From: Hydrogenophilales bacterium
GTDB lineage: Bacteria; Pseudomonadota; Gammaproteobacteria; Burkholderiales; Thiobacillaceae
Direction of reading: 5' to 3'
Length of the DNA stretch: 64,000 bases
Assembly (NCBI GenBank): GCA_023258975.1
Contig: JAHFRD010000002.1
Coordinates: 248,001-312,000, forward strand
Shown: positions 29,744 through 38,173 of the stretch, in pieces
Position numbering within the stretch: the stretch's first letter is position 1
Layout: each line of letters opens with the position of its first letter
Notes under the pieces: model-generated
Told to the model about the DNA's origin: nothing
Database searches by the model: none
What the model saw: the letters and a program-made list of their open reading frames with translations, nothing else
Program-made: the position numbers and the translations under genes

Positions 29744-30364
29744 ATGACTCCCACCCCCGACCACATGGTCAAAAACGCCTTGCGGCGGCAATTGCGCGAG
29801 CGCCGCAAGGCGCTCGCCGTGTCGTTACGGCGTGCCGCGAGCGTGGCCCTGGTCGGACTTGCCTTGCGCCACCGCCTGTTGGCGCAGGGCCGCCGCATCG
29901 GGCTCTACATGCCGGCAAAAAGCGAAATGGATGTGCGGCCCCTGCTGGAGCGCGCGCAGGCCATGCGGGCGCGCTGTTTCCTGCCCATCGTGCCCAGGCG
30001 CGGCCGCAGAAGAATGTGGTTTTCGCAAATGGGAGAGCGTTCCGCCTGGTTTCTGAACCGTTACGGGATACCCGAATACCGCCACCCCTTGGCAAAAAGG
30101 GTGCGGGCACAGCGCCTGGACGTGCTGTTCATGCCACTCCTGGGCTTCGACTCGCGCGGCTTTCGCCTGGGAATGGGAGGCGGGTACTACGACGCCAGCC
30201 TGTCCTACCTCAAACGCTCGCGCCACTGGCGGCGGCCAAAGGTGATCGGTGTGGCGTTCTCCGTTCAGGAGATGGCGTGGCTGCCGAATGACCCCTGGGA
30301 CATCCCTCTGGATGCGGTACTCACCGAGCGGGAATACCGCGTATTCCGTTCACCCCGGTCTTGA
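29744..30364 (+). CDS. fau: 5-formyltetrahydrofolate cyclo-ligase
   Basis: 206 residues from ATG 29744; an upstream in-frame ATG at 29681 lies inside the 6S RNA and was rejected. The family's C-terminal nucleotide-binding site is clear: LGFDSRGFRLGMGGGYYDASL, with the basic N-terminus KNALRRQLRERRKAL. It converts 5-formyl-THF to 5,10-methenyl-THF, keeping folate one-carbon units available. In E. coli this gene is cotranscribed with 6S RNA from the same promoter; the spacing here (13 bases) supports that. Confidence 0.9.
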   Translation: MTPTPDHMVKNALRRQLRERRKALAVSLRRAASVALVGLALRHRLLAQGRRIGLYMPAKSEMDVRPLLERAQAMRARCFLPIVPRRGRRRMWFSQMGERSAWFLNRYGIPEYRHPLAKRVRAQRLDVLFMPLLGFDSRGFRLGMGGGYYDASLSYLKRSRHWRRPKVIGVAFSVQEMAWLPNDPWDIPLDAVLTEREYRVFRSPRS

Positions 30365-30380
30365 TACCGGCGCCGCGGAC

Positions 30381-31088
30381 TCAATAGCGAGGGTGGTTGC
30401 CAGCCGGCAACCACGGGTTGAAGCCGGGTTCCCGGCCAGGCAGTTGCAGCCAGCCTTCCCGAGAAGGCGTCACCGGGTCTCCCACCGAATTCTGAACGCC
30501 CGACGCACCCCTGTTCGCTTCCCGCGCGGGCACGGCTTCAGACTGGAAATTGGCGGAATACGTGGCCCAGCGCAGATATTTCCTCGGATCGAACATGTGC
30601 TGAAACACGGCCTGGTAGAGATTGGGGTCCATACCCGCCGCCATCCAGCGCATGAAGACTTCAGGGTCGACGAACTCCGCCAGGTTGCGCGCGGTAGCCG
30701 GGTCAGCCAGCCGATTCAATGTTCTGGGGAAGGTCGCGGGATCCAACGCCACCGTCGCCAGCGCGGTCATGAATCGCGGCTCCGTGACGGCATCCAGCCA
30801 TTCGGCGAACAACTGCGGGTGTTTCACGACCAACCCGTTCCGGGTCGGGTCGATCATGCGCGCCAACCACTCGGCCGGCGAACCGGGAATCTCCCCCTCC
30901 CGGTTCGCGCCGGGCAGGGTGGACATATCCAGGCGCTCGACGACGCTACCGTCTTTCTGCTTGACGATGTTGACGGAGAGTCTGGCTGGTTTCTTGTTCA
31001 GCGCCTGATGCCCCCCCTGCTCCGCCAGAGCCCCCCAGGCCACCCCTTGCAGCAACAGCACAACGAAAACCCGCGTCCCGAATGTCAT
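30381..31088 (-). CDS. Secreted hypothetical protein with DP-spaced helical repeats
   Basis: 235 residues with a signal peptide (about 1-23). No known family was recognised. Between residues 70 and 185 there are five Asp-Pro turns at 15-22 residue intervals (MIDPTRN, VALDPATF, LADPATAR, EFVDPEVF, GMDPNLYQ, MFDPRKYLRW), each followed by a hydrophobic helix with conserved Leu/Phe and Trp residues. The regular spacing suggests a solenoid. The tail is proline-rich. A GTG at 31091 in the same frame is an alternative start. It sits between fau and groESL, transcribed away from groESL. Confidence 0.7.
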   Translation of the reverse strand: MTFGTRVFVVLLLQGVAWGALAEQGGHQALNKKPARLSVNIVKQKDGSVVERLDMSTLPGANREGEIPGSPAEWLARMIDPTRNGLVVKHPQLFAEWLDAVTEPRFMTALATVALDPATFPRTLNRLADPATARNLAEFVDPEVFMRWMAAGMDPNLYQAVFQHMFDPRKYLRWATYSANFQSEAVPAREANRGASGVQNSVGDPVTPSREGWLQLPGREPGFNPWLPAGNHPRY

Positions 31089-31265
31089 CACAAAAGTGTT
31101 TTCAATTCATGAAGTTAATAACATAAGAAAATTTTAACATGCTTCTACGAGGAAAAATAAAGACCGTGCCGCCGCCGTTTGTCGCGGCTTCGCGGTTCGT
31201 TACCTTTGGGGCGTGGGGAACGACGCAGGTAGGTAAATGGCGAACATTATTTCTCTGACAGCACA

Positions 31266-31295
31266 CTTGAAATAGCCTTGCCGCATCCCTACCAT
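31266..31295 (+). promoter_or_regulatory. groESL promoter: sigma-32-like and sigma-70-like elements
   Basis: CTTGAAA at 31266-31272 followed after 14 bases by CCCTAC at 31287 resembles a heat-shock sigma-32 promoter. The same bases also contain TTGAAA with TACCAT 17 bases later (31290-31295), which would serve sigma-70. Both lie just upstream of the CIRCE palindrome. Confidence 0.55.
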
Positions 31296-31321
31296 TAGCA
31301 CTCGCTGGAGGTGAGTGCTAA
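31295..31321. promoter_or_regulatory. CIRCE element (HrcA operator)
   Basis: A perfect TTAGCACTC-n9-GAGTGCTAA inverted repeat, the consensus operator of the heat-shock repressor HrcA. It is 84 bases upstream of the groES start and overlaps the likely transcription start, as expected for repression of groESL. hrcA itself is outside the window. Confidence 0.97.
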
Positions 31322-31404
31322 TGGTGACGTGTTTACCAACACCACGCTGCCGCGCCACTTCCACTGACCCCTGTTAAACACGGATTCCTGTTAGGAGCAA
31401 AGTA

Positions 31405-31695
31405 ATGAAGATTCGTCCGTTGCACGATCGCGTCGTCGTCAAGCGCATGGAAGAAGAGCGCAAAACCGCCTCTGGCATCGTCATTCCCGACACCGCCACC
31501 GAGAAGCCCGATCAAGGCGAGATCATCGCCGTGGGTACCGGCAAGAAAGACGATCAGGGCAAGCACATCGCTCTGGACGTCAAGGTCGGTGACCGTGTCC
31601 TGTTCGGCAAGTACTCCGGCCAGACCGTGAAGGTCGAAGGCCAGGAACTCCTCGTGATGCGCGAGGAAGACATCATGGGCGTGGTCGAGAGCTGA
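31405..31695 (+). CDS. groES: Co-chaperonin GroES
   Basis: 96 residues, a standard GroES length. Motifs [37 protein letters not shown] and [20 protein letters not shown] (mobile loop and base) are intact. It caps GroEL and helps fold client proteins in the cytoplasm. It sits first in the operon, 42 bases before groEL, under CIRCE/HrcA control. Confidence 0.98.
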   Translation: MKIRPLHDRVVVKRMEEERKTASGIVIPDTATEKPDQGEIIAVGTGKKDDQGKHIALDVKVGDRVLFGKYSGQTVKVEGQELLVMREEDIMGVVES

Positions 31696-31734
31696 TTTCT
31701 CCCACAACCCCGACAACTGATTCAGGAGATTTAA

Positions 31735-33393
<1,659 letters not shown>

Positions 33394-33412
33394 GTCTCGC
33401 TGTTCGGCTCCA

Positions 33413-33433
33413 GACCAGGCTTCGGCCTGGTTT
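33413..33433. terminator. Stem-loop downstream of groEL (first)
   Basis: ACCAGGC-TTCG-GCCTGGT followed by TTG. A UUCG tetraloop on a seven-base stem is a common terminator or processing hairpin; the T-run is short. Confidence 0.6.
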
Positions 33434-33445
33434 GCCGTAGCAAAC

Positions 33446-33475
33446 GAAACCCCGCATCACGCGGGGTTTCGCATT
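33446..33475 (+). terminator. Rho-independent-like hairpin downstream of groEL (second)
   Basis: GAAACCCCGC-ATCAC-GCGGGGTTTC is a ten-base perfect stem; the T residues of the right arm and a following GCATTTG make a plausible intrinsic terminator for the groESL transcript. Confidence 0.75.
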
Positions 33476-33476
33476 T

Positions 33477-33495
33477 GTAGCGCGGGCGTCTCGCC
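33477..33495. repeat. Half-site of REP-like family B
   Basis: GTAGCGCGGGCGTCTCGCC matches the left arm of the palindrome at 37174-37219 (GTAGCGCGGGCGTCCCGCC) with one difference; no opposing arm follows. Confidence 0.55.
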
Positions 33496-33509
33496 GGCCA
33501 TCGTGTTAC

Positions 33510-33525
33510 CCTACATTTATGTAGG
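33510..33525. promoter_or_regulatory. Perfect palindrome upstream of the RHH/GNAT pair, putative operator
   Basis: CCTACAT-TT-ATGTAGG, seven-base arms, ends 12 bases before the antitoxin start. Ribbon-helix-helix antitoxins repress their own operons through such repeats. Confidence 0.6.
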
Positions 33526-33537
33526 TTTTTCTAGGAC

Positions 33538-33801
33538 ATGGCTATGCAAATCTCCGCCGTCGTTTCCGACGAAACCCAACGCCTGCTGGAGGCCACGGTC
33601 CAGAAGCGCGGAATGAAGAAAGGGTTCGTCATCGAAACCGCCCTGCGCCACTACCTGCTGGCGCTGAATGCCGTGCCGGGCGAGTTCATTACGCCGCCGG
33701 TACTGACCGTCACGCCGGAAAGCTGGCAGGCCGTGGTCAACGCCCTCGCGGATACCAGCGAACCGGCCCCCGCCCTGCGCGAACTTCTGAGCGATGCCTG
33801 A
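33538..33801 (+). CDS. Ribbon-helix-helix antitoxin (TacA-like)
   Basis: 87 residues. The N-terminal 45 residues (QISAVVSDETQRLLEATVQKRGMKKGFVIETALRHYL) have the strand-helix-helix pattern of RHH repressors. The C-terminal half (about 50-87) is hydrophobic-acidic and would bind a partner. The gene overlaps the downstream GNAT gene by eight bases, as in DUF1778/GNAT toxin-antitoxin pairs. A second ATG at 33544 is an alternative start. Operator-like palindrome upstream. Confidence 0.75.
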   Translation: MAMQISAVVSDETQRLLEATVQKRGMKKGFVIETALRHYLLALNAVPGEFITPPVLTVTPESWQAVVNALADTSEPAPALRELLSDA

Positions 33802-34315
33802 ACTGCGCGCCTTGCGTCCGGAAGACGACCGGAGCGCATTCCGCTCCGGCAACCCGGCCCTGGACTACTTCTTCCAGCAATACGCCGGGCAAAACCAGTT
33901 TCGCCACCACATCGGCACCACTTACGTCGCCGTCTCAGACGGCCGGGTAGTCGGCTATGCCACGGTCAGCCCGGCGCACCTGGAATGTGAAAAGCTCAAC
34001 GATTCCGAGCGCAAGCGGCTGCCCAGCTACCCACTGCCGGTCTTGCGCCTGGCGCGGCTGGCCACTCATGAAGAAGCCCAGGGCCAGGGTGTCGGCAAGG
34101 CCCTGCTGCGCCACGTCTGCCTGCTGGCCACCCGGATGAGCGCCGACTTCGGCTGCGTCGGCCTGCTGGTGGACGCCAAGCCGGAAGCGGCGGGCTACTA
34201 CGAAACCTTCGGCTTCCTGCGCCTGGAACCGGTGACCGGCGAAGCGCCCATGCAGCCGGTGCCGATGTTTCTGTCGATCCGGAAGTTGGCTCGCCTGTTG
34301 GAAGGCGCCCCGTAG
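33794..34315 (+). CDS. GNAT-family acetyltransferase toxin (TacT-like)
   Basis: 173 residues. The GNAT acetyl-CoA site is seen in RLATHEEAQGQGVGKALLRHV and the C-terminal AAGYYETFGFLRL is a GNAT signature. N-terminal residues LDYFFQQYAGQNQFRHHIGTTYVA match TacT-type toxins, which acetylate aminoacyl-tRNAs and stop translation. Its stop is followed by a gap with a damaged transposase. Overlap with the RHH gene and the palindrome argue for a toxin-antitoxin module rather than a metabolic acetyltransferase. Confidence 0.8.
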   Translation: MPELRALRPEDDRSAFRSGNPALDYFFQQYAGQNQFRHHIGTTYVAVSDGRVVGYATVSPAHLECEKLNDSERKRLPSYPLPVLRLARLATHEEAQGQGVGKALLRHVCLLATRMSADFGCVGLLVDAKPEAAGYYETFGFLRLEPVTGEAPMQPVPMFLSIRKLARLLEGAP

Positions 34316-34471
34316 GATGGCTTGAGCGATAGCGAAACCCATCTCCCCACGGCAAGCCGGTTGGAAAAATTCAAATGTGGTTTTTTGATCAACCCGGATT
34401 CCTCCCGCATGGGCTGTGTTCAATTTAACTAAGGACGAGGATGTAATATCCGAGCGAATCGGAGGGGTGTC

Positions 34472-34894
34472 ATGGAACAAGCCGAATACAAACAGTTGGT
34501 TGCGAGTCTCGAAGGCCTCACGGACAATCAGTTCTAGGCGTTGCTGGGGACGCTGCGGCAACGCAAGGATGCTGACAGGGTGCGGCGCCTGGTGCAGGCG
34601 CGCATGGCGGGCGGGCTGTCCATCCGCAAGACTGCGGCCCGCCTGGTCATCACGGTAGACAAGGCGTTCCGTTGGCGTCACAAGTTCCTGGGATTCCTGA
34701 ACGGACAGAAGCCTTCGGCCTTGTCCGGGGTGGTGGAAGCTGACGAAACCTTCTTCCCTGTCTCGTACAAGGGCCAGAAGAAGGGGCTGCCGCGCACCGC
34801 GAAGAAGCGGCTCTATGCCGTTTCCAGTGAAAGTTGGCTTCAACAGGAATGGAGCAATAGGGCACACACTATGGCTTTGCTGTTTTTTCAATGA
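34472..34894 (+). pseudogene. IS1595-family transposase remnant (in-frame amber, zinc-ribbon deleted)
   Basis: A 21-residue N-terminal piece from ATG 34472 meets TAG at 34535. The same frame continues with RKDADRVRRLVQARMAGGLS, IRKTAARLVITVDKAFRWRH and LSGVVEADETFF, the helix and DDE-type start of IS1595-family transposases. The Cys-rich zinc ribbon normally between these parts is missing, and the chain ends after PRTAKKRL with unrelated sequence. Three defects show it is dead. The surrounding 34316-34471 stretch holds no gene; IS ends were not identified. Confidence 0.8.
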
Positions 34895-34960
34895 AAATCG
34901 AATGCCTTATTTCTGGCCGCCCTATTTGACCAAACGGATCAAGAGGGACGCTCCTTCTCG

Positions 34961-36256
34961 ATGACCGAATCGAATCTGGCATCCCGCACCCGTAACGCCC
35001 TGTGGCACCCCTGCACCCAGATGAAGCATCTGGAGCGGCTACCGCCGCTGCCGATCGCGCGCGGCGAGGGGGTGTGGCTGATCGACCCGGAAGGCCGTCG
35101 TTATCTCGATGCCATCTCCTCCTGGTGGGTCAACCTGTTCGGCCACACCAACCCGCGCATCAACGCCGCCCTGATCGACCAGTTGTCGCGCATCGAACAC
35201 GTCATCCTCGCCGGTTGCACGCATGCGCCGGTGGTGGATCTGTCGGAACGCCTGGGGGCGCTCACCGGCCTGGGCCACGCCTTCTATGGCTCCGATGGCG
35301 CCAGCGCCACCGAGATCGCCCTGAAGATGAGTTTCCACTACTGGCGCAACCGGGGACAGCCGCACAAGACGGGGTTCGTCAGCCTGCAAAACGGTTATCA
35401 CGGCGAAACCCTGGGCGCGCTGTCGGTCACCGATGTCGCGCTGTTCAAGGACGTCTATGCGCCGCTGCTGCGCCAGTCGCATCAGGTGGCCAGCCCGGAC
35501 TGGCGCCTGGCCGAGCCGGAGGAATCGCCCGAAGCCTACGCCTGGCGCGCCGTCGCCCAGATGGAGGATTTTCTCGCCGAATGCGCCGACACCACCGCTG
35601 CGGTCATCGTCGAACCCCTGGTACAAGGCGCGGCCGGCATGGCCATGTATCACCCCATCTACCTGACCCGGCTGCGCGAACTGTGCGACCAGTACCAGGT
35701 ACACCTGATCGCCGACGAAATCGCCGTCGGCTTCGGCCGCGCGGGAACGATGTTCGCCTGTGAACAGGCCGGTATCCGGGCCGATTTCCTCTGCCTGTCC
35801 AAGGGCATCACCGGCGGCTACCTGCCCCTGTCCTGCGTGCTCACGACCGATGCCGTCTACGCCGCGTTTTACGGCGACGCCACGGCGCGCGGTTTCCTGC
35901 ACTCGCACTCCTATACCGGCAATCCGCTCGCCTGCCGCGCCGCCCTGGCGGTGCTGGACATCTTCGAACAGGACGACGTGATCGCGGCGAACCGCGTCAA
36001 GGCGGCGCGCTTCACCGAGTTGTTGCGGGACGTCGCGGCGCATCCGCGTATTCGGAACTTTCGCCACACCGGCATGATCTGGGCCTTCGACGTGGCCGAC
36101 GCGGCGCCCGGTTTTTCCGATGACTTCCATCGCCGCGCCCTGGAGAAAGGCGTGTTCATCCGCCCCATCGGCCACACGGTTTATTTCATGCCGCCCTACG
36201 TCATCGAGGAACCCGAGATGCGTCTGCTGGCGGAAACCACATTGGCCCTTTTGTAA
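34961..36256 (+). CDS. bioA: Adenosylmethionine-8-amino-7-oxononanoate aminotransferase
   Basis: 431 residues. BioA signatures: ALWHPCTQMKHLERLPPLPI, LDAISSWWVNLFGHTNPRIN, NGYHGETLGALSVTD, LIADEIAVGFGRAGTMFACE and FLCLSKGITGGYLPLSCVLT with the PLP lysine. It makes 7,8-diaminopelargonate in biotin synthesis using SAM as amino donor. No other bio gene is in the window. The putative ribosome site AGAGGGAC is rather far (13 bases) from the ATG. Confidence 0.95.
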   Translation: MTESNLASRTRNALWHPCTQMKHLERLPPLPIARGEGVWLIDPEGRRYLDAISSWWVNLFGHTNPRINAALIDQLSRIEHVILAGCTHAPVVDLSERLGALTGLGHAFYGSDGASATEIALKMSFHYWRNRGQPHKTGFVSLQNGYHGETLGALSVTDVALFKDVYAPLLRQSHQVASPDWRLAEPEESPEAYAWRAVAQMEDFLAECADTTAAVIVEPLVQGAAGMAMYHPIYLTRLRELCDQYQVHLIADEIAVGFGRAGTMFACEQAGIRADFLCLSKGITGGYLPLSCVLTTDAVYAAFYGDATARGFLHSHSYTGNPLACRAALAVLDIFEQDDVIAANRVKAARFTELLRDVAAHPRIRNFRHTGMIWAFDVADAAPGFSDDFHRRALEKGVFIRPIGHTVYFMPPYVIEEPEMRLLAETTLALL

Positions 36257-36259
36257 CCC

Positions 36260-36280
36260 GTAGCGCCGGCGTTATGTCCC
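36260..36280. repeat. Half-site of REP-like family B
   Basis: GTAGCGCCGGCGTTATGTCCC shares GTAGCGCCGGC with other family B arms. Only one arm is present; it lies just downstream of bioA. Confidence 0.45.
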
Positions 36281-36334
36281 GAAGGGGCGGTATCCTTCAG
36301 GGCCCGCCGGCTTGTCCATGATGGAGTTTTCACC

Positions 36335-36787
36335 GTGTACCGATTCACCCTTGCACTCCTCTTTCCCTTCCTCATCACACCGGCCCAGGCGGCCGGCCAT
36401 ACCCATCACGGTTCGGCACTGGAGCAGCGCACGCCGATCCCTGTCACGGCCGAAGAGAAAGCGCACATCCATCTGGAAATGCGCGCCTTTCTTGCCAGCA
36501 CCCAGAAGATCGTCAGCGCCGCCGCCGGCAACGATATGAAGGCGGTCGCCGAGGCCGCGCGCGAAGCCGGTATGGCCGCCGCCCATGAGGTGCCGGCGAA
36601 ACTGCGGGAAAAACTGCCGCTGCCGTTCAAGAAGATGGGCCACGCCACCCACCAGGGCTTCGACGATCTCGCGCGCGACGCGGAAAGCCTGGGCGACGCC
36701 AACCACGCGCTGAAACAACTCGGCCAGGTGATGGACAACTGCGCGTCCTGCCATGCCGTGTTCCGGCTGGAGACTGGCAAACGCTAG
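36335..36787 (+). CDS. Periplasmic cytochrome c' (four-helix, C-terminal CxxCH)
   Basis: 150 residues from a GTG at 36335, GGAG eight bases upstream; an overlapping ATG frame is not coding. Signal peptide residues 1-19. The heme motif CASCH is at the C-terminus (about 137-141), with the rest a four-helix bundle, the arrangement of cytochrome c' and c-556 proteins, whose ligand or electron partner varies. Function here unknown. queD follows 10 bases later, likely cotranscribed but functionally unrelated. Confidence 0.85.
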   Translation: MYRFTLALLFPFLITPAQAAGHTHHGSALEQRTPIPVTAEEKAHIHLEMRAFLASTQKIVSAAAGNDMKAVAEAAREAGMAAAHEVPAKLREKLPLPFKKMGHATHQGFDDLARDAESLGDANHALKQLGQVMDNCASCHAVFRLETGKR

Positions 36788-36797
36788 GCACACGCGG

Positions 36798-37154
36798 ATG
36801 GACCTCTTCAACGTTTTCCACCTGGAAGCCTCGCGCCGCCTGCCGCGCCTGCCGGCCGAGCACCCCTGTTCACGTCTGCATGGGCATTCCTTCCGCGTCG
36901 AGGTGCATGTTTCCGGGCCGCTCGATCCGGAACTCGGCTGGGTGTGCGATTTCGCCGACGTGCAGGCGGCCTGGTGGCCGATCCACGCGGCGCTGGATCA
37001 CCGCTATCTGAACGAGGTCGCCGGCCTGGAGAACCCCACCAGCGAACATCTCGCCATCTGGATCTGGGAGCGTTTGCGGCCCACGTTACCGGGCCTGAGC
37101 GAGGTGGTGGTGATGGAGACGCACGCCTCCGGCTGTCGTTACTGCGGCGGGTGA
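36798..37154 (+). CDS. queD: QueD-type 6-carboxytetrahydropterin synthase (6-pyruvoyl-THP synthase family)
   Basis: 118 residues from ATG 36798. QueD-family motifs: HPCSRLHGHSFRVEV (catalytic Cys and two zinc His), LDHRYLNEVAGLENPTSEHL and VVVMETHASGCRYCGG. QueD makes carboxytetrahydropterin for queuosine. In the usual EAAHRLP motif the first zinc His is conserved; here the sequence reads EASRRLP, with Arg in that position. The rest of the active site is intact, so activity is possible but not certain. The C-terminal CRYC is also seen in some homologues. Confidence 0.88.
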   Translation: MDLFNVFHLEASRRLPRLPAEHPCSRLHGHSFRVEVHVSGPLDPELGWVCDFADVQAAWWPIHAALDHRYLNEVAGLENPTSEHLAIWIWERLRPTLPGLSEVVVMETHASGCRYCGG

Positions 37155-37173
37155 GGCCGCGTCGGCGGCCGTG

Positions 37174-37219
37174 GTAGCGCGGGCGTCCCGCCTGCTTGCA
37201 GGCGGGACGCCCGCGCTAC
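37174..37219. repeat. REP-like family B perfect palindrome
   Basis: Arms GTAGCGCGGGCGTCCCGCCTGC and its exact complement, 22 bases each, separated by two bases. It lies between the convergent queD and the zinc-type diguanylate cyclase, where it may also end both transcripts. Confidence 0.85.
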
Positions 37220-37222
37220 ATC

Positions 37223-38131
37223 CTACGCCTCGTCCTTCTCCCACTCGTCGCGCCACACGCAGACCTGGTTACCACCCTCGGCCTTGGCGATGAGTTGGGC
37301 GCGCTCCACGCGCTCCAGGGTTTCGTCGATGAAGAACACGGGTTCCAGGGCGACCACGCCGAACGAGGCGGTGATCTTCAGCTTCCGGTCTTCCAGTGCG
37401 AAGGTGTGGGCGGCCAGGCTGACGCGCAGGCGGTCGATCAGGACGCCGGCCTGGATGATGTCGGTGCTGGGCAGGCAGAGCAGGAATTCCTCGCCGCCGA
37501 TGCGGAAGATGGTGTCGTAGCGGCGCAGGTGGTCGGCGAAGAAGCCGGCGACGGCCCGCAGCATGGCGTCGCCCAGACGCTGCCCGTGCGTTTCGTTGAA
37601 GCGGCCGAAATCGTCCAGGTCGGCGTAGCAGACGGCGCAGGGCTGGTGGGTACGCTGAACCCGTTCGATTTCTTCCGCCAGGCGCAGATTCACGGCCTGC
37701 CGGTTCCATACCCCGGTGAGATTGTCCACCGCGCCGAGGCGGCCCATGAGGTCGAGTTCCAGGCGGCGCAGCAATTGCCTGAATCGGGTGGCGATGGCGG
37801 TGAAGGCGTCGTAATCGGGGCCGGGCACGGATTCGCCGATGGCCTGGCGGGCGAGCAGGTGGCGGGCGATGTCGTGCATGGAACGATGCGCGGATTCGAT
37901 GGCGGCGAGACTGCCCGCATCCGCCAGATCGGCCTGTCCCGCCGAGTAGAACCAGGCGCCGAAGCGGCAGCGGGCGTGGGCGTCCTCGGCCAGGTCGTCG
38001 GCGCTGGCCGCTTCCCGGCAAATCAGTTGCCGGTTGAAGCGCGCCAGCCAGGTGGCGTGGCTGGCGATGGCGCGATCGAGGTCGTGCAGGCGCGCCAGGG
38101 TGGCGGCGTTGTCTTGCTGGAGCGGGTTCAT
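37223..38131 (-). CDS. DgcZ-like diguanylate cyclase with CZB zinc-binding domain
   Basis: 302 residues from ATG 38131, preceded by AAGGATC; an upstream ATG at 38158 would add nine residues. The N-terminal CZB domain has H25 (SHATW), C55 (CRFGAW), H82 and H86 (AHRSMH), the three-His one-Cys zinc set of DgcZ. The C-terminal GGDEF domain has an active GGEEF preceded by RRYD, an intact inhibitory site. In E. coli DgcZ zinc inhibits c-di-GMP synthesis and cell-surface polysaccharide. It is the last gene of a run argA-phnD-GGDEF/EAL-dgcZ; the 42 bases after the GGDEF-EAL gene suggest cotranscription. Confidence 0.9.
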   Translation of the reverse strand: MNPLQQDNAATLARLHDLDRAIASHATWLARFNRQLICREAASADDLAEDAHARCRFGAWFYSAGQADLADAGSLAAIESAHRSMHDIARHLLARQAIGESVPGPDYDAFTAIATRFRQLLRRLELDLMGRLGAVDNLTGVWNRQAVNLRLAEEIERVQRTHQPCAVCYADLDDFGRFNETHGQRLGDAMLRAVAGFFADHLRRYDTIFRIGGEEFLLCLPSTDIIQAGVLIDRLRVSLAAHTFALEDRKLKITASFGVVALEPVFFIDETLERVERAQLIAKAEGGNQVCVWRDEWEKDEA

Positions 38132-38173
38132 GTGGGTCTGATCCTTACCGTGAAACAACTTCGTTACCGGGTT

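Noticed and set aside
33477..34900. Defence or genomic island around the toxin-antitoxin pair
   Set aside because: Only a TA pair and one dead transposase; no restriction, retron or other defence genes were seen.
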